From Chlorobiota bacterium (GTDB taxonomy: Bacteria; Bacteroidota; Bacteroidia; Bacteroidales; B39-G9): a stretch of DNA of 5,983 nt. The stretch spans positions 1 to 5,983 of the forward strand of contig DAOVJU010000234.1 of assembly GCA_030632095.1 (NCBI GenBank), given 5' to 3'. Below are positions 1 to 5,114 of this stretch, piece by piece; the stretch's first letter is position 1, and every line of letters begins with the position of its first letter. The translations under genes and the position numbers were made by a program. The notes under the pieces were generated by a model. It ran no database searches and was not told where the DNA came from. It worked only from the letters and a program-made list of their open reading frames with translations.

Positions 1-278
1 AAGGTATTGGTTTTGAGTACGTAGATGATGATTTAATTTTCAATGAAAGTGTTTTGACAGAATCCTTTGATAAGGATTTTAATAAAGCAGTTTATGCAAG
101 AATAGGGTTTTACAATAATAGAGAAACTGTTGATGGAGCAAATGCTCCTGGAACTTATGTGCAGGAAAACTCAGGTGTTGGGGCAATAGCTTTAAAAAAA
201 GTAGTAAGAGAGGCATATGCAAATGAAAACAATCTTGCAGGTCCCAGGTTACCTAATGGAGATTATTATTCAGAATAA
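1..278 (+). CDS. 3' end of an unrecognised protein (partial)
   Basis: This is an open frame entering from the left edge, with full codons from position 3 and a TAA stop at 276-278, giving 91 visible residues. There is no convincing start in the window; a TTG at 54 lies inside the frame and is probably just leucine. The visible part is hydrophilic, has no membrane segment and is rich in Asn, Gly, Glu and Tyr. It ends in an extended, Pro/Gly-rich tail (around PRLPNGDYYSE). I do not recognise the family. The tail and composition would suit a soluble or surface protein, but this is only an impression. The next gene starts 10 bases after the stop, so the two are probably co-transcribed. Confidence 0.6.
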   Translation, partial: GIGFEYVDDDLIFNESVLTESFDKDFNKAVYARIGFYNNRETVDGANAPGTYVQENSGVGAIALKKVVREAYANENNLAGPRLPNGDYYSE

Positions 279-288
279 AGAGCATATT

Positions 289-684
289 ATGAGTTATAAA
301 AAGAACTTAAATTTAATATTGATTGTAATTTTGATGACCATTTGGCAAACTTACATTAATGCTCAAACTCCATCATATAATATTCCTGATAAGGTTTCTC
401 TTGATTTGGCTTTGGATAGTTTGATTCTAAAAGAGTTTTACGAAAATCCCAATGAAGAATTAAAGATAGTTTTTACTTTAAAAATAGATTCTATCGGAGA
501 AGTACATAGTGCACATATAAGATGGAATAAAAATTTAAAGTTTGAAGAATTTTTTACAATTTGTAACGAATTGGAATCTAACTTTAAACTAAAATTTATG
601 TATGAAAAATATAAAGCTAATTTTATTGGAAAAAAGTATGTAGTGTGTAGATATGCTTATTGTAATAATAGAGAGAAAGATTAA
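289..684 (+). CDS. small exported hypothetical protein (131 aa)
   Basis: I chose the ATG at 289 over the longer in-frame ATG at 217 for three reasons. It avoids a 62-base overlap with the upstream gene. A purine-rich TAAAGAG sits six bases before it. The protein then begins with a classic signal peptide: MSYKKN, a hydrophobic stretch to about residue 20, and likely cleavage after NA before Gln26. The mature part is about 105 residues, charged and without membrane segments. Residues 57-80 (KIVFTLKIDSIGEVHSAHI) have the alternating pattern and D-x-x-G-x-V turn seen in TonB C-terminal-like domains of Bacteroidota exported proteins. That resemblance is weak and no family is assigned. Three cysteines occur in the mature part, two of them near the C-terminus (VVCRYAYCN), which could form a disulfide in the periplasm. 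It is probably in an operon with the gene before it. Confidence 0.7.
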   Translation: MSYKKNLNLILIVILMTIWQTYINAQTPSYNIPDKVSLDLALDSLILKEFYENPNEELKIVFTLKIDSIGEVHSAHIRWNKNLKFEEFFTICNELESNFKLKFMYEKYKANFIGKKYVVCRYAYCNNREKD

Positions 685-700
685 ATATAAATACCCATAT

Positions 701-725
701 GGCGCGAGTGTTTTTCACTCGTGCC
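701..725. repeat. hairpin with GGCGCGAGTG arm
   Basis: A ten-base-pair stem (701-710 with 716-725) has one G.U wobble (704:722) and a TTTTT loop. It begins 16 bases after the stop of the 289-684 gene and is followed by only three T residues, so it may also work as a terminator for that gene. The GC-rich stem stands out against very AT-rich flanks. The arm resembles that of the hairpin at 805-851 (8 of 10 matches on the left arm), which is why I treat both as ends of one element. Confidence 0.75.
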
Positions 726-761
726 TTTCATACAAATAATATTATTTTATAACTTGCCTGC

Positions 762-830
762 ATGAGTAGGAAATATAAATTCAATAATGAAGCGGGCCCC
801 AACTGGCGCAAGTCTTCCAGCAAAGGATAG
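762..830 (+). pseudogene. N-terminal remnant of a RAYT/Y1 (IS200-like) transposase
   Basis: A 22-codon open frame starts at ATG 762 and stops at TAG 828-830. Its first ten residues, MSRKYKFNNE, match my memory of how REP-associated tyrosine transposases of Bacteroidota begin (MSRKYKF, then N/H plus an acidic or Pro residue, followed by a Y-F-V-S-F strand). Here the expected strand and the HUH motif are missing. The frame runs instead into the palindrome at 805-851. Only about ten codons look genuine, so the identification rests on a short match and is tentative. The C-terminal remnant at 1790-1876 makes it more plausible. Confidence 0.4.
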
Positions 831-851
831 TGTAATGGCATGACTTGTGTC
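805..851. repeat. long hairpin with GGCGCAAGTC arm
   Basis: A ten-base-pair outer stem pairs 805-814 with 842-851, including two G.U wobbles (806:850 and 808:848). The 27-base interior can add a short CCA/TGG stem (817-819 with 836-838). All differences from perfect pairing are wobbles, which suggests structure kept at the single-strand level, as in REP-type sequences recognised by Y1 transposases. It overlaps the end of the transposase-like remnant reading frame. Confidence 0.6.
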
Positions 852-913
852 TTGGGAATTTGTAACATAAATCAAAAGTTAAAGTAAAAGCCCTTTTAGA
901 GATGGAAGGATTT

Positions 914-1210
914 TTATCTTTCTTTCCAAACAACAGGGTTACGGCTTGTATGAAATACAGCAGAAACGATTATGGTTTTATTATTTTTATCTATGGTATA
1001 ATGGATCATAAACGGGAAAACATTTAAAACGGTAGTCCTTACACCATTATACCGTACATTAGAAGCTTTTGGGTTTTGTTTAATAAAATGAACTTTCTCG
1101 CGAACTTCTGTAATAAATCTTTTGCCAAGCCCTTTTTGTTTTTCATTGTACCAAAGGGCAGCTTCCCTTATATCTGCTTTGGCAAGAGGTAAGATAAAGG
1201 ATTTATACAT
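914..1210 (-). CDS. ParE/RelE-superfamily toxin of a type II toxin-antitoxin pair
   Basis: The 98-residue product is of normal length for the ParE_toxin family. Visible hallmarks are an N-terminal helix with A-x-x-D-I-R-E-A-A-L-W-Y (10-21), the G-L-G-K-R-F turn (27-32), an N-P in the second helix (46-47), Y-N-G-V-R-T (54-59), the F-P-F-M-I-H-Y strand (65-71) and the C-terminal V-F-H-T-S-R-N-P (85-92). Known members inhibit either DNA gyrase (ParE) or translation (RelE). The sequence looks more ParE-like, but the target cannot be decided here. The start ATG shares one base with the antitoxin stop (TAATG), so translation is probably coupled, with the purine run in the antitoxin end (GAAAAAGAA) acting as ribosome site. 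Downstream is the decayed element at 701-851, and no strong terminator is seen. I see no frame damage, so the toxin appears intact. Confidence 0.88.
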   Translation of the reverse strand: MYKSFILPLAKADIREAALWYNEKQKGLGKRFITEVREKVHFIKQNPKASNVRYNGVRTTVLNVFPFMIHYTIDKNNKTIIVSAVFHTSRNPVVWKER

Positions 1211-1440
1211 TATAGTTCTTTTTCAATATCATCCATAGTAGAGTCAAAATCCAAAGCCTGGCCGGGATTGTTTTTATAATCTTCAAGGCGTTTTCTTACC
1301 AAATCCATATGCCAGCCGGGAATATCTGCTTCTTCCTGTTCAATACCTTTATATTTGTTTTTAAGTTCGTTCCATTCTTTAATGGGGATGAATACGCCTG
1401 TAGTCTGCCCTTTACTGTCGGAAATATATTGTAAGTTCAT
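1210..1440 (-). CDS. antitoxin partner of the ParE/RelE-like toxin
   Basis: A 76-residue acidic protein is encoded immediately before the toxin, in the usual antitoxin-first order. Residues 4-30 (Q-Y-I-S-D-S-K-G, G-V-F-I-P-I-K-E-W, then a helix) look like the start of Phd/YefM-type antitoxins, where a beta strand and helix form the dimer and DNA-binding part. Residues 41-76 (P-G-W-H, then a charged helix rich in Arg, Lys, Asp and Glu, ending DDIEKEL) would form the extended segment that wraps the toxin. They also recall the short 'addiction module component' proteins of Bacteroidota. By analogy it should neutralise the toxin and repress the operon. The start ATG at 1440 has only a weak, AT-rich ribosome site. 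Its family assignment is less certain than its role, which rests mainly on the neighbouring toxin. Confidence 0.82.
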   Translation of the reverse strand: MNLQYISDSKGQTTGVFIPIKEWNELKNKYKGIEQEEADIPGWHMDLVRKRLEDYKNNPGQALDFDSTMDDIEKEL

Positions 1441-1562
1441 AATAATTTAGTTTCAAGAAGAATAAGCTTGTTGTGTTTTGTAATCACGGATTACCAAATC
1501 AATAACAGAAAATAAATGAACCAATATAATCCTTATTTGAATCTAATAATACTGTGTATCTG

Positions 1563-1598
1563 CAAATATACGGAATTAAAAGGCGAAAATAAAAACAA
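1563..1598 (-). promoter_or_regulatory. probable promoter of the toxin-antitoxin operon
   Basis: On the minus strand TATATTTG (1570-1563) matches the Bacteroidota -7 element TAnnTTTG exactly. Upstream the region is T-rich. A TTG lies at 1598-1596 (25 bases away, longer than the usual 19-21), while TTTT at 1595-1592 has a 21-base spacing, so the -33 element is poor. Transcription would start near 1556, giving a leader of roughly 115 bases before the antitoxin start. That long leader is space for autoregulation, but I see no clear operator palindrome within it. Confidence 0.45.
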
Positions 1599-1630
1599 GA
1601 TTCTTTCACGATTTTCTTTTTTGTTTGTGC

Positions 1631-1663
1631 ATAAACTTAAATTCATAGTTCATTTAAGTTTAT
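1631..1663. repeat. perfect 12-bp AT-rich inverted repeat, terminator-like
   Basis: ATAAACTTAAAT (1631-1642) pairs perfectly with ATTTAAGTTTAT (1652-1663) around a nine-base loop. On the plus strand a T run (1663-1667) follows, so it has the shape of a weak intrinsic terminator. There is no plus-strand gene directly before it, so its role is open. It could be a remnant of an older element or a binding site upstream of the toxin-antitoxin promoter. Confidence 0.55.
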
Positions 1664-1677
1664 TTTTATGCCTTGTT

Positions 1678-1720
1678 GTCCCTAGTCTCAATTGAGCATA
1701 GAATGCAAAAATTTAGGGAC
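1678..1720. repeat. 7-bp inverted repeat abutting the REP-like element
   Basis: GTCCCTA (1678-1684) and TAGGGAC (1714-1720) are perfect inverse copies, 29 bases apart. Inside lies the self-complementary CTCAATTGAG (1687-1696). The right arm ends exactly where the hairpin element at 1721 begins. It may be part of that element's outer end or of the site where it inserted. Confidence 0.4.
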
Positions 1721-1768
1721 TAAGCGTAGAATTTTCTACGCTTTTCTATTTTTGTAGTATTTACTACA
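1721..1768. repeat. left double hairpin of the REPIN-like element
   Basis: The outer stem AAGCGTAGAA (1722-1731) pairs with TTCTACGCTT (1734-1743); in practice it would be nine pairs with a four-base loop. The inner stem TGTAGTA (1753-1759) pairs with TACTACA (1762-1768). The outer hairpin is followed by TTTT, so it may also terminate plus-strand transcription. A TATTTTTG at 1747-1754 also fits the TAnnTTTG promoter pattern but has no good -33 partner. Confidence 0.7.
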
Positions 1769-1789
1769 TTTAAATACCAAAATTATTTT

Positions 1790-1876
1790 ATGCCAATCGG
1801 AAAATATTTATACAGTAGTGCAAGAAATTATGCTGGATTGGATAAAATAATGAAAATTGACAGGATAGATGGTTAA
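1790..1876 (+). pseudogene. C-terminal remnant of a RAYT/Y1 (IS200-like) transposase
   Basis: From 1790 the frame reads MPIGKYLYSSARNYAGLDKI and eight more residues to a TAA at 1874-1876. The Y-L-Y-S-S-A-R-N-Y-A-G-L string is the pattern found at the C-terminus of REP-associated tyrosine transposases, after the H-x-N-P-V helix and a Pro-Glu-x-Tyr turn. Upstream codons in this frame do not resemble the family and soon meet a stop (TAG 1727-1729). The HUH motif and catalytic tyrosine are therefore absent, and this is a fragment, not an active gene. The ATG may be chance. The stop followed directly by the right double hairpin is how such a gene would end inside its element. Confidence 0.6.
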
Positions 1877-1882
1877 ATTATC

Positions 1883-1930
1883 AGTAGCAAATGCTACAGG
1901 AAATGTTCAGCGTAGTAAAAACTACGCTGA
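1883..1930. repeat. right double hairpin of the REPIN-like element
   Basis: The inner stem GTAGCA (1884-1889) pairs with TGCTAC (1892-1897). The outer stem TCAGCGTAGT (1907-1916) pairs perfectly with ACTACGCTGA (1921-1930) around an AAAA loop. It is an inverted, partly diverged copy of 1721-1768. It ends about ten bases before the probable promoter of the next gene, so it could insulate that gene from upstream transcription. Confidence 0.75.
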
Positions 1931-1940
1931 GTTTAAGAAG

Positions 1941-1970
1941 TTGAAAGAAAAATAAATGGCATAGTCTTTG
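1941..1970 (+). promoter_or_regulatory. possible promoter of the DUF3857 gene
   Basis: TTG at 1941-1943 could be the -33 element. TAGTCTTTG at 1962-1970 resembles the -7 element TAnnTTTG but has three bases instead of two between TA and TTTG. Transcription would begin around 1977, giving a leader of about 16 bases to the ATG at 1993 or 37 to the one at 2014. It lies directly outside the mobile element. It is an imperfect match. Confidence 0.35.
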
Positions 1971-1992
1971 AAATAAAGCATTTTAACCTTAA

Positions 1993-4212
1993 ATGAAATT
2001 AAATTATTTACAGATGAAAAGACATTTTTTATTTTTTATACTAATATTATTAATAGTTAATAATTTAAGTTCTCAGGTTTCAAAATGGGGGATAATGTCT
2101 GATAATGAAATTCAATTAAAACAATGTGAATTTGAAACTGATGCCCCGGCAATTATCTTGTTTGAAACCGGATCAATGTCTTTTAATACAAATTCTTCAG
2201 GAGAGAACCTTTTTATATTTCAGGAACGTCATGTACGAATGAAAATATTATCTGAAAAAGGGATTAAATATGGACGGGTAGAAATTCCTTATTATGATTT
2301 TAGTAAGGAACTGAATGGCGAAATTGTAATAACTTATAAGGCCCAGATGTTCAATCAAACCAATGGCGCTGATTATTCAAAATATAAACTTAAACGAAAA
2401 GACATAATAATTGAGGAAAAGGATAAATACAACAGAGTTTTGGTTTTGGATTTTCCAGGCCTTAAAACAGGAAGCATTATTGAATATAAATACAGAATTG
2501 CTACACTTAATCTCGAAGATCCTGAAGATTGGGATTATCAGTCTGATCTTCCTGTATTAAAAAGCATATTTAGAGCTGAAATACCACAGAATTTTTCATA
2601 TTTCATGAAAATTGCAAATCCCACTTATTTGACTTTCGATACAAGTTATTACAGTAATCGAAATATAAGCTGGCAGGGTTTAAGAAGTGCCAGCAGAATG
2701 CCTTTGGATTATCAACCTTCAGCAAATATAAAAGCTTATGAAGTAAGGAAATCAGTGGTTTTCAATAATACGAATTATGAATTTCATTTCAGAAATATCC
2801 CATCAAAATCAATTGAACCTTATTCAACATCATATTACAATAATCAGTCAAAAATATTGATGAAGTTATCTCATCTATCCAGGAAAAATACCTTTAATAC
2901 AAGCGACCCGGACTATGATTGGAAAGAATTAACATACCGGCTTGTATCAACATTAGATCCAAATTACCATGCTCTAAGTTGGGTAGCAAGGAGAAATATA
3001 AGGTATCCATCAGGATTTACAATTTATTCACTTTCATCATGGACCGAATTAAATGATATGCTAATAAAAAGCCTGGAATTTGGTATGCCACTTATTCGTA
3101 ATTGGAATTATCAGGATATTTTGGATAGCCTTAGTGTAACTGATGCTAGCCCCATAGATAAGATGATAAAAATTTATAATTATACCAGGGATAATATTAA
3201 CTGGAATAGAACATATACTTACCTGTTAAACGGTAATTTGAATTCGGGCCGTGAAATTATTAATTATAAAGTAAAGAAATTCCTGGGGAAAAAAGATGCT
3301 ATTTTTAATGATTTAACTTTTAAAAATGCACTTGACACTAAACAAGGAACCAGCGCCGAGATAAATTTACTTTTAACATACTTGTTAAAAAAAGCCGAAT
3401 TAGATGCTGAACCGGTAATTTTAAGTACAAAGAATAATGGTAGTACTGATACTGCTTTCCATTCTTTAAATCAGTTTAATCATGTTATTTGCAGGGTAAA
3501 ACTTGGTGAGGAAATATATTTTCTTGATGCAACCAATTCAAAATACCCTTATAATATAATAAATAGTGAAAACTATAATTCAGTTGGCTGGCTTGTAAGA
3601 AACAAAAATCCCAAATGGGTAATAATATCGAATAAAATAAATTCTGTTTCAAATTGGAATATTTCAATTGATATCGAAAAAAATAAATGTACATACAATT
3701 TGAAATTAACTGGCTATAATGCGTTGAATTATAATTCGTTGGATAGAAAAGAAGCATATTTCACAATTAATATTGATTCCACGAACATCATCCAAAAACA
3801 TGAAGATAAAATAATACTGGAAGGGAATTTAGATTTACAGAAAAGCAGTTCTGACAAAGATATTATACAATTGAATGAAATATTTAATAGCAAATTTAAA
3901 TCAAATCCTTTCTATGCATATTACAGGCAAAATATTATAGATTTCAGGTATCCTTTTACTGAGAATTACACAATTACTATTAGAAAAAGTGATAGTATAA
4001 AGTTTAAAAAAATACCGGAAGAATCATTAGTTGTAACTAATGGGCAAAAATGCATTTTTCAATTCAGCATACAGGAAAACGAAAGTGAATTAATACTTAA
4101 AACTATGTTAAGGATATCTTATTCATTATTTGAGGTAAGTGAATACTCAGAACTTATGCAGTTCTTTGATGTTGTTGCAGAAAAATTAAACGAAGAAATT
4201 ATTATTGAATAA
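1993..4212 (+). CDS. exported DUF3857 / transglutaminase-like protein (739 aa)
   Basis: A signal peptide covers about residues 8-28 (MKRHFLFFILILLIV, then LSSQ). The ATG at 2014 (Met8) would give the more typical signal peptide and is a real alternative start; neither start has a clear ribosome site. Residues about 50-210 match the DUF3857 pattern (E-R-H-V-R-M-K-I, Y-x-I-E-E-K-like strands, L-V-L-D-F-P-G-L-K-T-G-S-I-I-E-Y-K-Y). Residues about 385-525 look like the transglutaminase-like core: G452-T-S-A-E-I-N-L-L-L, P474-V-I-L-S-T, F-N-H497-V-I and F-L-D512-A-T. The C-terminal part (about 640-739, ending near Y-S-E-L-M-Q-F-F-D and N-E-E-I-I-I-E) is typical of this Bacteroidota family. The catalytic cysteine position holds Ser454, so cross-linking or protease activity is unlikely. 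It probably acts in the periplasm or at the outer membrane; substrate and partners are unknown. Confidence 0.88.
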   Translation: MKLNYLQMKRHFLFFILILLIVNNLSSQVSKWGIMSDNEIQLKQCEFETDAPAIILFETGSMSFNTNSSGENLFIFQERHVRMKILSEKGIKYGRVEIPYYDFSKELNGEIVITYKAQMFNQTNGADYSKYKLKRKDIIIEEKDKYNRVLVLDFPGLKTGSIIEYKYRIATLNLEDPEDWDYQSDLPVLKSIFRAEIPQNFSYFMKIANPTYLTFDTSYYSNRNISWQGLRSASRMPLDYQPSANIKAYEVRKSVVFNNTNYEFHFRNIPSKSIEPYSTSYYNNQSKILMKLSHLSRKNTFNTSDPDYDWKELTYRLVSTLDPNYHALSWVARRNIRYPSGFTIYSLSSWTELNDMLIKSLEFGMPLIRNWNYQDILDSLSVTDASPIDKMIKIYNYTRDNINWNRTYTYLLNGNLNSGREIINYKVKKFLGKKDAIFNDLTFKNALDTKQGTSAEINLLLTYLLKKAELDAEPVILSTKNNGSTDTAFHSLNQFNHVICRVKLGEEIYFLDATNSKYPYNIINSENYNSVGWLVRNKNPKWVIISNKINSVSNWNISIDIEKNKCTYNLKLTGYNALNYNSLDRKEAYFTINIDSTNIIQKHEDKIILEGNLDLQKSSSDKDIIQLNEIFNSKFKSNPFYAYYRQNIIDFRYPFTENYTITIRKSDSIKFKKIPEESLVVTNGQKCIFQFSIQENESELILKTMLRISYSLFEVSEYSELMQFFDVVAEKLNEEIIIE

Positions 4213-4231
4213 GAATTCTAACTAAATAATT

Positions 4232-4249
4232 ATCCTGAAGTCTCGGGAT
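4232..4249 (+). terminator. weak hairpin after the DUF3857 gene
   Basis: ATCCTGA (4232-4238) pairs with TCGGGAT preceded by C (4243-4249), seven pairs including one G.U, around a four-base loop. It starts 19 bases after the stop codon. No T run follows, so termination would be inefficient. The rest of the 176-base gap to the next gene shows no clear promoter. Confidence 0.3.
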
Positions 4250-4388
4250 TCAATTTAATCAATAAAAAATTAGGTAATTTAGTGAGTTCTGAATATAATG
4301 TTAAGTAAACATATTATTGCGAGAAACCTAACACCATGGTATTTTATGATTACAATGACATACAGTACAAAAAACTTAATGAAAATAA

Positions 4389-5087
4389 ATGTTTTTTAAA
4401 GTTCTGAAATATAAAATTCTGATTGTACTGGGTTTATTACTAAATACAGGAATTTATAGCCAGGAAACAAGTGTGGCTCGTGATTTTGAACTTTGGAACA
4501 GTTTCTCTTTAACAAAGAAAATCTGCAAAAAAATTGATCTTAACCTTGAAGAGGAATTTCGATTTTATAAAAATGCAAGTCAATTAGATGTATTATTTAC
4601 TGAATTAAGTATTGAATATAAAATAAATAAGCATTTTGATCTGGGTGTAGAATATCGGTTTTATCGAAATACAAAAAATGACGGGAGCCATGAATTTCAG
4701 AAAAGGATAAGAGGGGAAATCACTTACAATCATAAAATTAAGTGGTTCAGGCTAAGCTACCGGCTTAGTTTTCAAGACAAAGATGAAAATTTGTGGTTAA
4801 ACGAGGAAACTTCAGGTGAATCAATTTACAATCTGAGAAACAAGTTATCAGTTAGGTATGATATAAAAAATAATAAACTGTTGCCATATTTAGCCACTGA
4901 AATATTCAGAGCTTACGAAAAAAATAAAGATCCTGAATTCAATAAATACAGGTTTACTGCAGGAGCCAGGTACCCAATTTTCAAAAACACAAAATTGGAA
5001 TTATTCTATAGGTTCGATAAAGAATTAAATGTAAATAATCTGAAATCTTCACATATAATAGGAACTGGCTTGAACTACAGGTTTTAA
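4389..5087 (+). CDS. DUF2490-family outer-membrane beta-barrel protein (232 aa)
   Basis: A signal peptide occupies about residues 1-24 (MFFKVLKYK, a hydrophobic run, then G-I-Y-S before Gln25). The mature part begins with the family-typical R-D-F-E-L-W-N-S-F-S-L (31-41). It continues as alternating amphipathic strands with aromatic girdles and short charged turns (L-N-L-E-E-E-F-R-F-Y, F-D-L-G-V-E-Y-R-F-Y, W-F-R-L-S-Y-R-L-S-F, L-P-Y-L-A-T-E-I-F, L-E-L-F-Y-R-F-D). It ends in an aromatic Y-R-F, the usual C-terminal outer-membrane sorting signal. Together these fit DUF2490, a family of small barrels found widely in Bacteroidota and Proteobacteria with no firmly known function. The length is normal. 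The start at 4389 has an A-rich upstream region. MsrA follows after 27 bases, so both may be on one transcript. Confidence 0.85.
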   Translation: MFFKVLKYKILIVLGLLLNTGIYSQETSVARDFELWNSFSLTKKICKKIDLNLEEEFRFYKNASQLDVLFTELSIEYKINKHFDLGVEYRFYRNTKNDGSHEFQKRIRGEITYNHKIKWFRLSYRLSFQDKDENLWLNEETSGESIYNLRNKLSVRYDIKNNKLLPYLATEIFRAYEKNKDPEFNKYRFTAGARYPIFKNTKLELFYRFDKELNVNNLKSSHIIGTGLNYRF

Positions 5088-5114
5088 TACTAAAAAATTT
5101 AAATTCAGTGAATT

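Larger units (their letters stand above)
701..851. mobile_element. short palindrome-bounded element, probable decayed RAYT/REP derivative
   Basis: A 151-base stretch is bounded by two hairpins with related arms: GGCGCGAGTG / CACTCGTGCC on the left and GGCGCAAGTC / GACTTGTGTC on the right. Between them lies an ATG at 762 whose first codons read MSRKYKFNNE, resembling the N-terminus of Bacteroidota REP-associated Y1 transposases. The frame is broken soon after. I infer an internally deleted, non-autonomous copy of a RAYT element: 5' hairpin, first codons, deletion, 3' hairpin. It lies between convergent genes, where such elements are tolerated. The precise ends are uncertain, and I cannot show other copies from this window. 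Confidence 0.45.
1721..1930. mobile_element. REPIN-like element: inverted double hairpins around a RAYT C-terminal remnant
   Basis: The left 48 bases (1721-1768) align without gaps to the reverse complement of the right 48 bases (1883-1930), with 34 of 48 identical. Each end contains an outer hairpin with an AGCGTAG / CTACGCT core and an inner hairpin with a GTAG / CTAC core. The outer 24-base blocks are followed by the same 8-base spacer length in both ends. Three stem positions differ by matched changes (1722:1743 A-T against C-G; 1730:1735 A-T against T-A; 1758:1763 T-A against C-G), which points to conserved structure. Between the ends is a 28-codon piece that reads like a RAYT C-terminus. 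I infer an internally deleted, non-autonomous RAYT/REP element. Confidence 0.6.

Noticed and set aside
217..288. Longer N-terminus for the small exported protein, from the ATG at 217
   Set aside because: It would overlap the upstream gene by 62 bases and hide the signal peptide. The ATG at 289 has a purine-rich site in front and a normal signal peptide.
885..898. TAAAAG/CTTTTA repeat as terminator of the toxin operon
   Set aside because: The stem is AT-only apart from one pair, the loop is two bases, and the T run on the minus strand is interrupted; it may be chance in AT-rich DNA.
1721..1930. CRISPR-like array because of repeated GTAG/CTAC blocks
   Set aside because: The blocks are inverted hairpins of differing sequence, without equal direct repeats or spacers; a REP-type element explains them better.
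3485..3757. Minus-strand open frame inside the DUF3857 gene
   Set aside because: It is antisense to a well-supported coding region, has no family resemblance and a composition typical of a shadow frame.
4294..4318. Imperfect AT-rich inverted repeat (ATAATGTT ... AACATATTAT) before the DUF2490 gene
   Set aside because: The arms need a bulge and contain almost no G or C, which is expected by chance at this base composition.
4379..4399. Six-codon upstream reading frame overlapping the DUF2490 start
   Set aside because: It is a very short frame with no sign of selection, and A-rich upstream sequence commonly creates such ATGs.
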